In this document: positions 26,927 through 37,643 of the stretch, piece by piece | Numbering within the stretch: the first letter of the stretch is position 1 | How the letters are laid out: the number at the start of each line of letters is the position of its first letter | Origin: Sphingopyxis sp. YR583 | Lineage (GTDB): Bacteria; Pseudomonadota; Alphaproteobacteria; Sphingomonadales; Sphingomonadaceae | Direction: 5' to 3' | NCBI RefSeq assembly: GCF_900108295.1 | Contig: NZ_FNWK01000002.1 | Location: 124,001-188,000 of the forward strand | DNA length: 64,000 nt | Made by a program: the position numbers and the translations under genes | The notes under the pieces: generated by a model | What the model saw: only the letters and a program-made list of their open reading frames with translations | Database searches by the model: none | What the model was told of the DNA's origin: nothing

Positions 26927-27373
26927 TCAAGGGAGCTGCTCGACTTTCGTTGCGAGCGCTTCGATCCGGTCGGCGATTTGGAGTAACGCGCGATCGTTCG
27001 ATGGATTTGACGGAGCCGAAGAACTGAGAGGTGTCTGCCGCGCCGTTTCGAGTTCCTTGAGTGCAGCCTTCTCCCGCGCAACCGCCGCTTGCAACTCGTC
27101 GCGCGCCGCTGCCTCGCGGCTTTCGGCGAGCGCAACTGCCGCGCGCAGCGAATCGGATTGCGGTTCGGCTTTTTCGATCTTGCCTCTCGCTTCCTGTGCT
27201 TCGTCCGCAAGCATGAGTGCTGCAAAAAGCAATTGGCGGACCTCGGTCCCGCCCGGCATCGTGCGGACTTTTTCGTCGACGACGGATGCGAGTTGGATCA
27301 GCTGGGTTTCCTGACCGTCGGCGCAATGAACGTCATAAGGGCGCCCGGCAATGGTAAGCTTGACGTCAGCCAC
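26927..27373 (-). CDS. zapA: Cell division protein ZapA
   Basis: The 148-residue protein begins MADVKLTIAGRPYDV, then GQETQLIQLASVVDEKV and LMLADEAQEA, the globular ZapA head, followed by a long Ala/Glu-rich coiled coil. ZapA binds and bundles FtsZ at the division ring. The start is GTG 27373, with GGAGG six bases upstream. It overlaps the preceding small gene by eight bases. It is longer than the E. coli protein (109 residues) because of the extended coiled coil, which is common in alphaproteobacteria. Confidence 0.9.
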   Translation of the reverse strand: MADVKLTIAGRPYDVHCADGQETQLIQLASVVDEKVRTMPGGTEVRQLLFAALMLADEAQEARGKIEKAEPQSDSLRAAVALAESREAAARDELQAAVAREKAALKELETARQTPLSSSAPSNPSNDRALLQIADRIEALATKVEQLP

Positions 27374-27572
27374 GGTCGGCCTCCGCAATCAGCAGGTCGA
27401 GTTCGCCAATCACGGCGGCAACCTCTGCCTTCAGCGCTGACTGTTCGGATGAGGGTGCCGCTACGGCAGGCGCCGCGCGGTTTGCCCGGTCTGTCAGGGC
27501 TTTTTCAATACGGCTCAGGGCGCGTTCAATGCGGCCGATGGCCAGACTGGATTCGTCGAGATCGAGTTCCAT
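27366..27572 (-). CDS. Small coiled-coil protein upstream of zapA
   Basis: The 68-residue acidic protein has two helices (IGRIERALSRIEKAL and SALKAEVAAVIGELDLLI) joined by an Ala/Pro linker. I do not recognise a named family with certainty; short coiled-coil genes (DUF4164-like) are often found directly before zapA in alphaproteobacteria. The start is ATG 27572 (MELDLDESSLA). Overlap with zapA suggests coupled translation and perhaps a joint division role. Confidence 0.7.
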   Translation of the reverse strand: MELDLDESSLAIGRIERALSRIEKALTDRANRAAPAVAAPSSEQSALKAEVAAVIGELDLLIAEADRG

Positions 27573-27739
27573 GACCAAGGGTTAGCAGTGCGGGGGGAGC
27601 GGTGCAATTGCCTCTCCGCACCGAAATGCGCCGTAAATTGTGCTGCATTCGTGCCACGGGCGGTTGACTCCTGACCCTGTGACCGCAAAGGGCTGTCCCA
27701 CCGAATCCGGTCACCTTCACATCCTTTTCCGGGGGACTC

Positions 27740-29707
27740 ATGACACTGCCCGAACGTCAACTCGCCAACGCGATCCGTGCGCTTGCGATGGACGCCGTAC
27801 AGGCCGCGAATAGCGGCCACCCTGGGATGCCCATGGGCATGGCCGACGTCGCCACCGTCCTTTATTCGGATTATCTGAAGTTCGACCCGACCGATCCGAA
27901 ATGGGCCGATCGCGATCGATTCGTACTGTCGGCAGGCCATGGGTCGATGCTCGCCTATGCGACGCTCAACCTCGCGGGCTATGCGCGGCCGACGCTGGGC
28001 GACATTCGCAATTTCCGCCAGTTGCACAGCCCGTGCGCGGGGCATCCCGAGAATTTCGAACTCGAAGGCGTCGAGACGACGACCGGGCCGCTGGGGCAGG
28101 GGCTCGCGACTGCGGTGGGCATGGCGATCGCCGAGCGGCATCTCAATGCGCTCTATGGCGACGATCTTGTCGATCATCGCACATATGTCATAGCCGGTGA
28201 CGGGTGCCTGATGGAGGGCATCAACCACGAAGCCATTGGTTTGGCTGGGCATTTGGGGCTTGGTCGCCTGACCGTGCTGTGGGACGACAACAAGATCACG
28301 ATCGACGGCGCGACCGACCTGTCGACGAGCGAGGATATCGCGGCGCGCTATGCGGCGACCGGCTGGCATGTCGAAAGCTGCGACGGGCACGATCCCGCCG
28401 ATATTCGCCGTGCTATCGATGCCGCGCTCGCCGATCCGCGCCCGTCGCTGATCGCGTGCCGCACGATCATCGGTTTCGGCGCGCCGAACAAGCAGGGCAC
28501 CTCGGCAACGCATGGCGCCCCGCTCGGCGCCGACGAGATTGCAGCAGCGCGCAAGGAACTTGGCTGGACCGCCGAGCCGTTCGTCATCCCCGCCGATATC
28601 GCGTCGGCTTGGGCGGCCTTTGGCGAAAAGGGCAAGGCGCTTCACGCCGAATGGAGTGAACGCCTTGCAAGTAACGAAAAGAAAAGTGAATTTTCTGATC
28701 GTTTGAGTGGCAAGATCGTTCCGGGCGATGCGTTCAAGGCCTATCTCGATGGCCTTGTCGCCGAGCCACCCAAGGTCGCGACGCGCAAGGCGTCGGAGAA
28801 CACGCTCGGCGCCCTGACCGCCGATATTCCGGCGCTGATCGGCGGAAGCGCCGACTTGACCGGTTCGAACAATACCAAAACTTCGTCGACCAAGCCGTTG
28901 ACCAAGAATGATTATTCTGGACGCTATATCTATTATGGCATCCGCGAGTTCGGCATGGCCGCCGCGATGAACGGCATGGCGCTGCACGGGGGCATTATGC
29001 CCTATGGCGGCACGTTCCTGGTGTTCGCCGACTATTGCCGCGCCGCGATCCGCCTGTCGGCGCTTCAGAAGCAGCGCGTCGTCTATGTGATGACGCACGA
29101 CAGCATCGGGCTCGGCGAAGACGGTCCGACGCACCAGCCAATCGAGCATCTCCAGTCGCTGCGCGCGATGCCGAACCTGCTCGTGCTGCGTCCCGCCGAC
29201 GCGGTCGAGACCGCCGAATGCTGGGCGCTCGCACTGGCGCAGGAAGACCGGCCATCGCTGCTCGCGCTGACCCGCCAGAACCTCCCGCCGCTGCGCCATG
29301 ACGTCAGTGAAAATCTTTGCCTGAAAGGCGGTTATCGCCTTCGCGATGCGGCTTCGGCGCGCAAGGTCGTGCTCGTCGCGACCGGCTCCGAAGTCTCGTT
29401 GGCGATCGAAGTCGCGGATAAGCTTGAGGCCGCAGGCCACGGCGCCGACGTCGTTTCGATGGTCTCGACCGAATTGTTCGACGAACAGACCGCCGCCTAT
29501 CAGGCCGACATCCTGCCCGACGATGCGCTGATCGTGTCGATCGAGGCGGGCACGACCTTCGGTTGGGAACGCTACACCGGCCGCCACGGCCTGCGCTTCG
29601 GTATCGACAGCTTTGGCGCATCGGCGCCGATTGAAGACCTATTCAAGCATTTCGGCCTTACGGCCGATGCTATCGCACCCCAAATTCTGGCAAAGCTCGG
29701 CAATTAA
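27740..29707 (+). CDS. tkt: Transketolase
   Basis: This 655-residue enzyme transfers two-carbon units between sugar phosphates in the pentose phosphate pathway. Key blocks are the N-terminal [28 protein letters not shown], the thiamine-diphosphate motif GDGCLMEG...[38 protein letters not shown] and the C-terminal [14 protein letters not shown] precedes ATG 27740. It heads a run of carbon-metabolism genes (tkt-gap-pgk-fba) with short gaps, probably one operon. Length is normal. Confidence 0.96.
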   Translation: MTLPERQLANAIRALAMDAVQAANSGHPGMPMGMADVATVLYSDYLKFDPTDPKWADRDRFVLSAGHGSMLAYATLNLAGYARPTLGDIRNFRQLHSPCAGHPENFELEGVETTTGPLGQGLATAVGMAIAERHLNALYGDDLVDHRTYVIAGDGCLMEGINHEAIGLAGHLGLGRLTVLWDDNKITIDGATDLSTSEDIAARYAATGWHVESCDGHDPADIRRAIDAALADPRPSLIACRTIIGFGAPNKQGTSATHGAPLGADEIAAARKELGWTAEPFVIPADIASAWAAFGEKGKALHAEWSERLASNEKKSEFSDRLSGKIVPGDAFKAYLDGLVAEPPKVATRKASENTLGALTADIPALIGGSADLTGSNNTKTSSTKPLTKNDYSGRYIYYGIREFGMAAAMNGMALHGGIMPYGGTFLVFADYCRAAIRLSALQKQRVVYVMTHDSIGLGEDGPTHQPIEHLQSLRAMPNLLVLRPADAVETAECWALALAQEDRPSLLALTRQNLPPLRHDVSENLCLKGGYRLRDAASARKVVLVATGSEVSLAIEVADKLEAAGHGADVVSMVSTELFDEQTAAYQADILPDDALIVSIEAGTTFGWERYTGRHGLRFGIDSFGASAPIEDLFKHFGLTADAIAPQILAKLGN

Positions 29708-29743
29708 GGACCGGGTTACCCTACGCAGAAAGGACTCCTCGAC

Positions 29744-30751
29744 ATGGCAGTGAAAGTCGCAATCAACGGTTTCGGACGCATCGGCCGCAACGTGGCGCGC
29801 GCAATTCTCGAGCGTACCGACCATGATCTCGAACTGGTGTCGATCAACGACCTGGGCGATGCCAAGGCGAATGCCCGCCTGCTCCGCCATGATTCGGTGC
29901 ATGGCGCATTCAACGGCACCGTCGAAGTCGATGGCAGCGACCTGATCATCAACGGCAAGCGTATCCAGGTGACCGCCGAGCGCGATCCGGCCGCGCTGCC
30001 GCATGCCGCCAACGGCATCGACATCGTGATGGAATGCACCGGCTTCTTCACCAACAAGGCCGGCGGCCAGAAGCATCTCGACGCCGGTGCGAAGCGCGTC
30101 CTGATTTCGGCCCCCGCCAAGGAAGTCGACCTGACCGTCGTCTATGGCGTCAACGACGACAAGATCACCGCCGATCACCTGATCATCTCGAACGCGTCGT
30201 GCACGACTAACTGCCTCGCGCCCTTTGCCAAGGTGCTGCATGAGGCAATCGGGATCGAGCGCGGCCTGATGACGACGATCCACGCCTATACCAACGACCA
30301 GAAGATCCTCGACCAGATCCATGACGATCCGCGCCGCGCCCGCGCCGCCGCGATGTCGATGATCCCGACCTCGACCGGTGCGGCGGTTGCCGTCGGCTTG
30401 GTCCTGCCCGAACTCAAGGGCAAGCTCGACGGCTCGTCGATCCGCGTCCCGACGCCGAACGTCTCGGTCGTCGACCTCACCTTCACGCCGCTTCGCGAAA
30501 CCACGAAGGAAGAGGTCAACGCGGTGCTCAAGGCTGCCGCCGAAGGTCCGCTGAAGGGCGTGCTCGGCTTTACCGAAGAGCCGCTGGTTTCGATCGACTT
30601 CAACCATAATGCGGCGAGCTCGACGATCGACAGCCTCGAAACCGCCGTCATCGACGGCAAGCTGGTGCGCGTGCTCAGCTGGTACGACAATGAATGGGGC
30701 TTCTCGAACCGCATGATCGACACTGCGGGCGTGATCGCCAAGTTCCTCTGA
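29744..30751 (+). CDS. gap: Glyceraldehyde-3-phosphate dehydrogenase, type I
   Basis: This 335-residue enzyme oxidises glyceraldehyde 3-phosphate to 1,3-bisphosphoglycerate with NAD(P). It has the Rossmann start [16 protein letters not shown], the catalytic Cys153 in [20 protein letters not shown] with the general-base histidine, and [12 protein letters not shown] at the end. AGAAAGGAC lies before ATG 29744. The residues after the first strand (INDL) suggest NAD preference. It sits 36 bases after tkt. Confidence 0.97.
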   Translation: MAVKVAINGFGRIGRNVARAILERTDHDLELVSINDLGDAKANARLLRHDSVHGAFNGTVEVDGSDLIINGKRIQVTAERDPAALPHAANGIDIVMECTGFFTNKAGGQKHLDAGAKRVLISAPAKEVDLTVVYGVNDDKITADHLIISNASCTTNCLAPFAKVLHEAIGIERGLMTTIHAYTNDQKILDQIHDDPRRARAAAMSMIPTSTGAAVAVGLVLPELKGKLDGSSIRVPTPNVSVVDLTFTPLRETTKEEVNAVLKAAAEGPLKGVLGFTEEPLVSIDFNHNAASSTIDSLETAVIDGKLVRVLSWYDNEWGFSNRMIDTAGVIAKFL

Positions 30752-30767
30752 TCCAAAGGAAGCGTCG

Positions 30768-31964
30768 ATGACTGCGTTCAAAACCCTCGACGATATCGGT
30801 GACGTCACCGGCAAGCGCGTGCTCGTGCGCGTCGACCTCAACGTCCCGATGATCGATGGCGCGGTCAGCGACGCAACGCGGATTCAGGCGGCGATGCCGA
30901 CGATCCGCGAACTGTCGGAAAAGGGTGCGATCGTCCTGCTGCTTGCCCATTTCGGGCGGCCGAAGGGCGCGAAGAACCCGACCCAGTCGCTCAGCCTCGT
31001 CATGGGCGGCGTCGAGGATGTGCTGGGCCATTCGGTCATGTTCATTCCCGAAGCCGTCGGCGACGGCGCCAAGGCCGGCATCGCGGTGCTCGCCGCAGGC
31101 GATGTCGCGGTGCTGGAGAACACGCGCTTTTATCCCGGCGAAGAAGCGAACGATCCGGCGTTTGCCGACGCTTTGGCTGAAATCGGCGACCTTTATGTCA
31201 ACGACGCCTTTTCAGCCGCGCACCGCGCGCACGGTTCGACCGAAGGCATCGCGCGCCGCCTGCCGGCCTATGCCGGGCGCGCGATGGAGGCCGAACTCAA
31301 GGCGCTGGATGCCGCGCTCGGCAATCCCGCGCATCCGGTCGCAGCGGTGGTTGGCGGCGCGAAGGTGTCGAGCAAGATCGACGTGCTGCGCAACCTCGTC
31401 GGCAAGGTCGATCATCTGATCATCGGTGGAGGCATGGCGAACACCTTCCTCGCTGCGCGCGGGGTCGATGTCGGCAAGTCGCTGTGTGAACATGACCTCG
31501 TCGATACCGCCAATGCGATCTTCGACGCCGCCGATGCCGCGGGCTGCACGATCCATCTGCCTTATGACGTCGTCGTGGCAAAGCAGTTCGCTCCCAACCC
31601 GCCGACGCGCACCGTCAACGTGCACGAAGTCGCCGCCGACGAAATGATCCTCGACGTCGGTCCCGCCGCCGTCGAAGCGCTGGCCGATGTGCTCAAGAAT
31701 TGCCGCACGCTCGTATGGAACGGGCCGCTGGGCGCGTTCGAGACGCCGCCGTTCGACACGGCGACGGTCGCGCTCGCCAAGACGGCTGCGGCGCTGACGC
31801 GCAGCGGGACGCTCATTTCGGTCGCGGGTGGGGGCGATACCGTCGCGGCGCTCAATCACGCCGGTGCAGCGAGCGATTTCACCTTCGTTTCAACCGCGGG
31901 CGGTGCGTTTCTCGAGTGGATGGAAGGCAAGCCGTTGCCGGGCGTCGACGCGCTGACGGCCTAG
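30768..31964 (+). CDS. pgk: Phosphoglycerate kinase
   Basis: The 398-residue PGK makes ATP and 3-phosphoglycerate from 1,3-bisphosphoglycerate. Motifs: [11 protein letters not shown] near the start, [47 protein letters not shown] and the C-terminal [12 protein letters not shown] nucleotide loop. It begins 16 bases after gap with AAAGGAAG as binding site. Full length, no anomalies. Confidence 0.97.
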   Translation: MTAFKTLDDIGDVTGKRVLVRVDLNVPMIDGAVSDATRIQAAMPTIRELSEKGAIVLLLAHFGRPKGAKNPTQSLSLVMGGVEDVLGHSVMFIPEAVGDGAKAGIAVLAAGDVAVLENTRFYPGEEANDPAFADALAEIGDLYVNDAFSAAHRAHGSTEGIARRLPAYAGRAMEAELKALDAALGNPAHPVAAVVGGAKVSSKIDVLRNLVGKVDHLIIGGGMANTFLAARGVDVGKSLCEHDLVDTANAIFDAADAAGCTIHLPYDVVVAKQFAPNPPTRTVNVHEVAADEMILDVGPAAVEALADVLKNCRTLVWNGPLGAFETPPFDTATVALAKTAAALTRSGTLISVAGGGDTVAALNHAGAASDFTFVSTAGGAFLEWMEGKPLPGVDALTA

Positions 31965-32043
31965 GCTTTCCCGCCGCATTGCATCCCGGCAACGGGGTCG
32001 CTATGCGGACCGCCACATACGTATGCAAACAACCGGAGATCCT

Positions 32044-32934
32044 ATGACCAGCGCCAATGCCGCCATGCTCGACCAGATCAAATCGGGACAGGGCTTCATC
32101 GCCGCGCTCGACCAGAGCGGTGGTTCGACGCCCAAGGCATTGAAGGGTTACGGGATCGAAGCCGACGCCTTTTCGAACGATGAGGAAATGTTCGGCCTGA
32201 TCCACGACATGCGCAGCCGCATCGTGACCGCGCCGTGCTTCAACGGCGAGAAAGTGATCGGCGCGATCCTGTTCGAGCGCACGATGGATGGCGAAGCGGG
32301 CGGTAAGCCGGTTCCGGCGCTCCTTTGGGAGCGCAGCGTGGTACCGTTCCTGAAAGTCGACAAGGGGCTCGAAGACGAAGCCGATGGCGTCCAGTTGATG
32401 AAGGCCAACCCCGGCCTCGACGAGTTGTGCGAACGTGCGGTGTCTAAGGGCGTGTTCGGCACCAAGATGCGCAGCGTCGTCAACCTCGCCAATCCGGTCG
32501 GGATCAAGGCGATCGTCGAGCAGCAGTTCGCCGAAGCCGCGCGCATCGCGGCGCACGGCCTCGTCCCGATCATCGAACCCGAAGTGAACATCAAGAGCGC
32601 CGAGCGCGACGCCGCGGACCGGCTGCTGCTCAAGGAAACGCTCGCGGCGCTCGACGCGTGGACCGGTGCTCCCGTCATGCTCAAGCTGTCGCTCCCGACC
32701 GAAGCCGGCCTGTTCCAGCCGCTGGTCGATCATCCCAAGGTGCTGCGCGTCGTCGCGCTGTCGGGCGGCTTCGCGCGGCCCGAAGCCTGCGTCGAGCTTG
32801 CAAAAAATCCGGGCATCATTGCGAGCTTCAGCCGCGCTTTGCTCGAAGACCTGCGCCATCAGATGAGCGATGACGAGTTCAACGCGTCGCTCGGCGGCGC
32901 GATCAAGGAAATTCACGCGGCCTCCGTGGCCTGA
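32044..32934 (+). CDS. fba: Fructose-bisphosphate aldolase, class I
   Basis: The 296-residue protein is a class I (Schiff-base) aldolase that interconverts fructose 1,6-bisphosphate and the two triose phosphates. It shows GFIAALDQSGGSTPKAL at the start, PIIEPEVNI, and the Schiff-base lysine in PVMLKLSLP. ATG 32044 has GGAG six bases upstream; the earlier ATG at 32023 is less likely. It lies 79 bases after pgk and completes the lower carbon cluster. Class I rather than class II Fba is typical of sphingomonads. Confidence 0.92.
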   Translation: MTSANAAMLDQIKSGQGFIAALDQSGGSTPKALKGYGIEADAFSNDEEMFGLIHDMRSRIVTAPCFNGEKVIGAILFERTMDGEAGGKPVPALLWERSVVPFLKVDKGLEDEADGVQLMKANPGLDELCERAVSKGVFGTKMRSVVNLANPVGIKAIVEQQFAEAARIAAHGLVPIIEPEVNIKSAERDAADRLLLKETLAALDAWTGAPVMLKLSLPTEAGLFQPLVDHPKVLRVVALSGGFARPEACVELAKNPGIIASFSRALLEDLRHQMSDDEFNASLGGAIKEIHAASVA

Positions 32935-32938
32935 AGTG

Positions 32939-33595
32939 ATGGGAGAGCGGTGGCAAGCCGTCGACGACTATATCGCCGGCAAATTGCTTGGCGACGATGA
33001 CGCGCTTGCCACCACCCTCGCTTACAATGCCCAAGAGGGCTTGCCGCCGATCGATGTGTCCGCGGCGCAGGGCAAGGTGCTCTTCCTGCTCGCTCAGATG
33101 GCGGGCGCGCAGCGAATCCTCGAGGTCGGCACGCTCGGCGGCTACTCGACGATATGGCTTGCGCGGGCACTGCCTGAAGGCGGATCGCTGGTGACGCTTG
33201 AACTCGAAGCGCATCATGCGCGCATTGCGCAAGCGAATCTGGAAACCGCGGGATTGGCTGGCAAGGTCGATATCCGCGTTGGTCCTGCGGTCGACAGCCT
33301 GAGGGCGATGACCGATGAGGCACCGTTCGATTTCGTTTTCATCGACGCCGATAAACAGAGCAACGTCCGCTACGTCGAAGAAGCCATCCGTCTCGGTCGC
33401 CCGGGCACGACGATCATCGTCGACAATGTCGTGCGCGAGGGCGGGGTGCTGGATGCGGACAGCGACGACGAACGCATCGTCGGCACGCGCGCGCTGTTCG
33501 ATATGCTGAGCGCCAATCCCCGCCTGGACGCGACCGCCATCCAGACGGTCGGCGCCAAGGGCTGGGACGGCTTCGTACTGGCGCGCGTGCTTTAA
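32939..33595 (+). CDS. Class I SAM-dependent O-methyltransferase
   Basis: The 218-residue enzyme matches the catechol/caffeoyl-CoA O-methyltransferase group: LEVGTLGGYSTIWLARAL (SAM loop), VTLELEAHHARIAQANL, DFVFIDADKQ with the metal-binding Asp, and IIVDNVVREGGV. It probably needs a divalent metal and methylates a hydroxyl on an unknown small molecule. ATG 32939 follows the fba stop by four bases; GTG 32936 is an alternative. It ends four bases into the convergent lipoprotein gene. Confidence 0.85.
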   Translation: MGERWQAVDDYIAGKLLGDDDALATTLAYNAQEGLPPIDVSAAQGKVLFLLAQMAGAQRILEVGTLGGYSTIWLARALPEGGSLVTLELEAHHARIAQANLETAGLAGKVDIRVGPAVDSLRAMTDEAPFDFVFIDADKQSNVRYVEEAIRLGRPGTTIIVDNVVREGGVLDADSDDERIVGTRALFDMLSANPRLDATAIQTVGAKGWDGFVLARVL

Positions 33596-33990
33596 AGCCC
33601 GCCTGCGAAGCGGAACGAGAAGCGATAGTCCGACGGCTTGATCGTCACATTGGTCATCTTTTCGGGCCGCACCGATTCGAGCGTGAACTGCCCGTCGGCA
33701 AGCTGAACCGGCTCGCCCAGCGTCGCTTCGAACGGCTGTTTCTCGCCATTGCCGCGAATCCAGACCATCTTTACCCGCACGCGGCCCGCCCAGACGCAGC
33801 GCGCGTTCATCGGACAGCGGCTATCCTCGATCACCTCGACCGGCTGGACGAGCGGGCCGTCGACATAGGCTTTCTGGCCGAGTGCGACGTCGCTGCCATC
33901 GGGCAGCGGCGCGCCGCGCGTCGTGGCGCAGGCGGAAAGGGCGAGGGCAGCGGGGAGGGCGACGATCGCGAGGCGGTATATGTTCTGCAT
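33592..33990 (-). CDS. Putative lipoprotein
   Basis: The 132-residue protein has a lipoprotein signal with lipobox LSAC (residues about 17-20), then the block EDSRCPMNARCVWAGRVRVK, a motif common to a family of small exported sphingomonad proteins, and a beta-rich C-terminus. No function is known. The start is ATG 33990; the upstream in-frame extension would displace the signal peptide. It is convergent with the methyltransferase gene and divergent from thiE. Confidence 0.78.
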   Translation of the reverse strand: MQNIYRLAIVALPAALALSACATTRGAPLPDGSDVALGQKAYVDGPLVQPVEVIEDSRCPMNARCVWAGRVRVKMVWIRGNGEKQPFEATLGEPVQLADGQFTLESVRPEKMTNVTIKPSDYRFSFRFAGGL

Positions 33991-34025
33991 TTGCCCGTCT
34001 GTGACGGCGCCGCTATGAACGCGCC

Positions 34026-34664
34026 ATGAAAGCACCGACCTGCCAACTTTACCTCATTTCACCGCTCGATGTCGGCGGCGATTTTCCGGGCCAACTTGCT
34101 GAAGCATTGGCCGCCGGCCCCGTTGCTGCGTTCCAGTTTCGCGTCAAGAATATCGACCAGCATGAAGCGGCGCGGCTCGCCGAACCGCTGCAGGCGATCT
34201 GCGCTGACCACGATGTCGCGTTCATCGTCAACGACGATGTCGCGCTCGCGAAACGCTTGGGCGCCGACGGCGTGCATCTGGGGCAGGGCGACGGCGATCC
34301 CAAGGAGGCGCGCAAGCTATTGGGACCGGAAGCGCAGATTGGCGTGACCTGTCATGCGAGCCGCCATCTGGCGATGGAAGCGGGCGAGGCGGGCGCCGAT
34401 TATATCGCATTCGGCGCCTTCTTCCCGACGACCACCAAGACGGTCGAACATCATGCAGATCCCGAAATCCTCGAATGGTGGCAGGGCATGTTCGAGCTGC
34501 CATGTGTCGCGATCGGCGGGATCACCGTCGGCAATGCTTCGGCGCTGATCGATGCGGGGGCGGATTTTCTCGCGGTGTCGGGTGGCGTCTGGTCGCACCC
34601 CGAAGGACCGGCAGCGGCCGTTCGCGCGTTCGGCGCCCTTCTGGACGATCAACCCGCGGGGTAA
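34026..34664 (+). CDS. thiE: Thiamine phosphate synthase
   Basis: The 212-residue TIM-barrel enzyme joins HMP pyrophosphate and thiazole phosphate to give thiamine phosphate. It has [57 protein letters not shown] and a C-terminal phosphate loop AIGGIT. The start at ATG 34026 sits 36 bases from the divergent lipoprotein gene. No other thi gene or TPP riboswitch is visible close by. Confidence 0.88.
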   Translation: MKAPTCQLYLISPLDVGGDFPGQLAEALAAGPVAAFQFRVKNIDQHEAARLAEPLQAICADHDVAFIVNDDVALAKRLGADGVHLGQGDGDPKEARKLLGPEAQIGVTCHASRHLAMEAGEAGADYIAFGAFFPTTTKTVEHHADPEILEWWQGMFELPCVAIGGITVGNASALIDAGADFLAVSGGVWSHPEGPAAAVRAFGALLDDQPAG

Positions 34665-34971
34665 TCGCGCCCGGGCGTTTTCGGGGCATCTTTAGGACTG
34701 CGCGGCGCCGCCGCATCCTTGCGCCAGCCAAAAAGGCCGGCGCAAGGCGCCCCGCGCGGTGTTGCTGCGGTGCCGCGAGGGGGCGGCGGGGTCAGATCGA
34801 TATTCATCATGGCCCCGTGTCGCATCGATGCAGCGCCGCATATTGGATCGATGCGTCAAAAGGCGATCGGGCCGTCGCTTTTGGCGTTTCCGTCCAACGA
34901 AATCGGGTTCATGGATTATTGCTTGCGCCGCACATGGCGCCCCCGCAAGACAGCGGATGGGGAGAATGTTG
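34665..34971. other. Intergenic region with two inverted repeats
   Basis: No gene is convincing in these 307 bases. One imperfect hairpin (34717-34729 with 34735-34747, loop AAAAA) lies near thiE and may end its transcript, though no T-run follows. A second, perfect inverted repeat, CGCATCGAT/ATCGATGCG (34821-34829 and 34847-34855, 17 bases apart), lies 117 bases before the OPT gene and may be an operator. Confidence 0.5.
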
Positions 34972-36930
34972 ATGACCGAAACGACCACGCCGACTTCGCG
35001 CGGACGCGAACTCACCATCCGCGCGATCCTGCTCGGTGGCTTGCTGACGTTGGCGTTCACGGCCGCGAACGTCTATCTCGGGCTGAAGGTCGGGCTGACC
35101 TTTGCGACCTCGATCCCCGCCGCGGTGATTTCGATGGCGCTGCTGCGCTATATGGCGGGATCGACGATCCTCGAGAATAATATCGTCCAGACGATCGCGA
35201 GCGCCGCGGGCACGTTGGCCGCGATCATCTTTGTGCTGCCGGGGCTCGTCATGGTCGGTTATTGGCAAGGCTTTCCGCTGCTGGAGACCACCGCGATCAC
35301 GATGCTTGGCGGCATATTGGGTGTGCTCTTTTCGGTGCCGCTTCGCCGCGCGCTCGTCGTCGATTCGGATCTGCCCTATCCCGAAGGCCGCGCTGCCGCC
35401 GAAGTGCTGCAGGTCGGCGCCGCGAGCGCCGAGGGTGCCGAGGAAAATCGCGCCGGATTGTCGGCGTTGATGTGGAACAGCATCGTCGCGGCGGGCTTCA
35501 CATTGCTCACCCAGATGAAGCTGGCGGGAGCAGAGGTCGCGCGCTGGTTCGCGGTCGGCAGCGGCGCGACGGGCATTGCCGGGGGCCTCGCCTTTGCGCT
35601 GTTCGGGGTCGGGCATCTTGTCGGCCTGTCGGTCGGAATGGCGCAGCTTGTCGGGCTTGTTACCGGCTGGTGGGTGCTGTTGCCGATCCTGACGCAGGGC
35701 GGCGCGGGCGACGCCGAGACGCTTGCCAACACGGTGTTCCGCGCCGACGTGCGCTTCTTTGGCGCGGGTGTGATTGCCGTTGCGGCGCTTTGGACGCTGA
35801 TCAAGATCGCCAGGCCGGTGGTGGGAGGCATCCGCTCGGCGATGGCCGCGAGCCGTGCACGCGAAGGCGGGGCGGCGCTCGCGATCGAAGAACAGGATAT
35901 GTCGATCAAATGGGTTTTCGGCGGATCGCTGGCGCTCATGCTGCCGATCGGCATCCTGCTCTGGTCCGAGCTTTCAGGCGGTCCGCTTGCGGGTGCGTCG
36001 ATGGTCCTGATTGCGGGGGCGATCCTGTTCATCGTCGTCGTCGGCCTGATGATCGCATCGGTCACCGGCTATATGGCTGGCCTGATCGGTGCGTCGAACT
36101 CGCCGGTGTCGGGCATCGGCATTCTCGCGATCATCGCTTCGTCGCTGTTGCTCCTCGGCCTGCTTGGCCGGGGCGGCGGCGAGGAAGAAGTCGCGGCGAT
36201 GGTTGCCTATGCGCTGATCGTCACCGGCCTGGTGTTCGGTATCGCCACGATCTCGAATGACAATCTTCAGGACTTGAAGACCGGCCAGCTTGTCGGTGCG
36301 ACGCCGTGGAAGCAGCAGGTCGCCTTGATCATCGGCGTCATTTTCGGCTCTTTGATCGTTCCGCCCGTGCTGAACGTCCTCAATGAAACACTCGGCTTCG
36401 TCGGTGCGCCGGGGGCGGGGCCGAACGCCCTCGCGGCGCCGCAGGCGGGGCTGATCTCGTCGCTGGCGCAGGGTGTCCTCGGCGGCGACCTCAACTGGGC
36501 GATGCTCGGTTACGGCGCGCTCGCTGGGGTCGGTTTCATCATTATCGACGCGCTGCTCGGCCGCGCGGGCAAACTCCGGCTGCCGCCGCTCGCGATCGGC
36601 ATCGGCATCTATCTGCCGATGGCGGTGATCCTGCCGGTGGTGATCGGCGCCGTCGGCGGTTGGTTCTATGACCGCTGGGCGGCCAAGCGCCCCAATGCGA
36701 GCTTCGCGCATCGCATGGGCGTGCTCACCGCGACGGGCATGATCGTCGGCGAAAGCCTGTTTGGCGTGCTCTACGCCGGCATTGTCGCGGGCAGCGGCAG
36801 CGACGCGCCGCTTGCGGTCGTCGGCGACGGCTATGCGCCCTATGCGCCGTGGGTCGGGTTGATCCTGTTCGTCGGCCTCGTGTGGCTCAGTTACAAGCGC
36901 ACGCGCACGATGGTCGTCGCCACGCCCTGA
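34972..36930 (+). CDS. OPT family oligopeptide transporter
   Basis: The 652-residue membrane protein has many hydrophobic helices (about 14-16) and OPT blocks: FTAANVYLGLKVGLTFATS, ENNIVQTIASAAGTLA, DSDLPYPEGRAAAEVLQ near the N-terminus, and SVTGYMAGLIGASNSPVSG and ISNDNLQDLKTGQLVGATPW in the second half. Family members import peptides or metal-chelate peptides with protons. ATG 34972 is preceded by GGGGAG; ATG 34966 is two codons earlier. It stands alone between two intergenic gaps. Confidence 0.93.
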   Translation: MTETTTPTSRGRELTIRAILLGGLLTLAFTAANVYLGLKVGLTFATSIPAAVISMALLRYMAGSTILENNIVQTIASAAGTLAAIIFVLPGLVMVGYWQGFPLLETTAITMLGGILGVLFSVPLRRALVVDSDLPYPEGRAAAEVLQVGAASAEGAEENRAGLSALMWNSIVAAGFTLLTQMKLAGAEVARWFAVGSGATGIAGGLAFALFGVGHLVGLSVGMAQLVGLVTGWWVLLPILTQGGAGDAETLANTVFRADVRFFGAGVIAVAALWTLIKIARPVVGGIRSAMAASRAREGGAALAIEEQDMSIKWVFGGSLALMLPIGILLWSELSGGPLAGASMVLIAGAILFIVVVGLMIASVTGYMAGLIGASNSPVSGIGILAIIASSLLLLGLLGRGGGEEEVAAMVAYALIVTGLVFGIATISNDNLQDLKTGQLVGATPWKQQVALIIGVIFGSLIVPPVLNVLNETLGFVGAPGAGPNALAAPQAGLISSLAQGVLGGDLNWAMLGYGALAGVGFIIIDALLGRAGKLRLPPLAIGIGIYLPMAVILPVVIGAVGGWFYDRWAAKRPNASFAHRMGVLTATGMIVGESLFGVLYAGIVAGSGSDAPLAVVGDGYAPYAPWVGLILFVGLVWLSYKRTRTMVVATP

Positions 36931-37038
36931 CACGCGGCTTGCCCTTCGGCGCTGGCGCGGCTAAAGGCGCGCACCTGACTGCTGTGCCCGGGTGGGCGCC
37001 GCTTTGCTCTTTCCATCCTTGAACTGTGAGTGTGCGCG

Positions 37039-37602
37039 ATGAAAATCACCGGCGTTGAAATCCGTCCCGGCAATATTATCGAATATGAAGGTGGCATCTG
37101 GAAGGTCACCAAAATCCAGCACACCCAGCCGGGCAAGGGCGGCGCCTATATGCAGGTCGAGGCCAAGAACCTGATCGACGGGCGCAAGCTCAACAACCGC
37201 TTCCGCAGCGCCGACACGGTCGAAAAGGTTCGCCTCGACACCAAGGATTTCCAGTTCCTCTATGCCGAGGGCGACGACCTGGTGTTCATGGACAAGGACA
37301 CGTTCGAACAGATCAACATCAGCAAGGATGTCGTCGGCGAAGCGCATGAATTCCTGCAGGACGGAATGGACGTCGTACTCGAGCTTTGGGAAGAACGCCC
37401 GATCTCGGTCGAACTGCCCGAAACGATCGAAGCGACGATCGTCGAGGCCGACGCGGTGGTGAAGGGGCAGACGGCGTCGTCGTCGTACAAGCCTGCCATT
37501 CTCGACAATGGCGTTCGCGTGATGGTGCCGCCGCACATCACCAGCGGAACCAAGATCGTCGTGCATGTGTACGACCGCGAATATGTTCGCCGCGCCGACT
37601 AA
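37039..37602 (+). CDS. efp: Translation elongation factor P
   Basis: The 187-residue EF-P has the KOW-like N-terminal domain with the modifiable Lys33 in QPGKGGA, and two OB domains ending [23 protein letters not shown] relieves ribosome stalling at polyproline stretches. The start is ATG 37039; an in-frame GTG nine bases earlier is possible. No epmA or epmB for lysine modification is in the window. A hairpin separates it from suhB, which may share its transcript. Confidence 0.95.
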   Translation: MKITGVEIRPGNIIEYEGGIWKVTKIQHTQPGKGGAYMQVEAKNLIDGRKLNNRFRSADTVEKVRLDTKDFQFLYAEGDDLVFMDKDTFEQINISKDVVGEAHEFLQDGMDVVLELWEERPISVELPETIEATIVEADAVVKGQTASSSYKPAILDNGVRVMVPPHITSGTKIVVHVYDREYVRRAD

Positions 37603-37609
37603 CTGAAAT

Positions 37610-37633
37610 CACCGCCCGCAATTCGGGCGGGTG
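37610..37633. repeat. Inverted repeat between efp and suhB
   Basis: CACCGCCCG and CGGGCGGGTG bracket a five-base loop, a strong small stem with one bulged base in the 41-base gap. It could attenuate or terminate after efp, but no T-run follows and suhB is just downstream. Confidence 0.45.
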
Positions 37634-37643
37634 GAGATTTGAT

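Noticed and set aside
27515..29587. 690-residue minus-strand frame across transketolase
   Set aside because: It is antisense to a fully conserved tkt with all motifs; the frame is a by-product of GC-rich codon bias.
34665..34971. A small gene in the gap before the OPT transporter
   Set aside because: The open frame there (from 34759) is the out-of-family extension of the OPT reading; no signal peptide, motif or binding site supports a separate gene.
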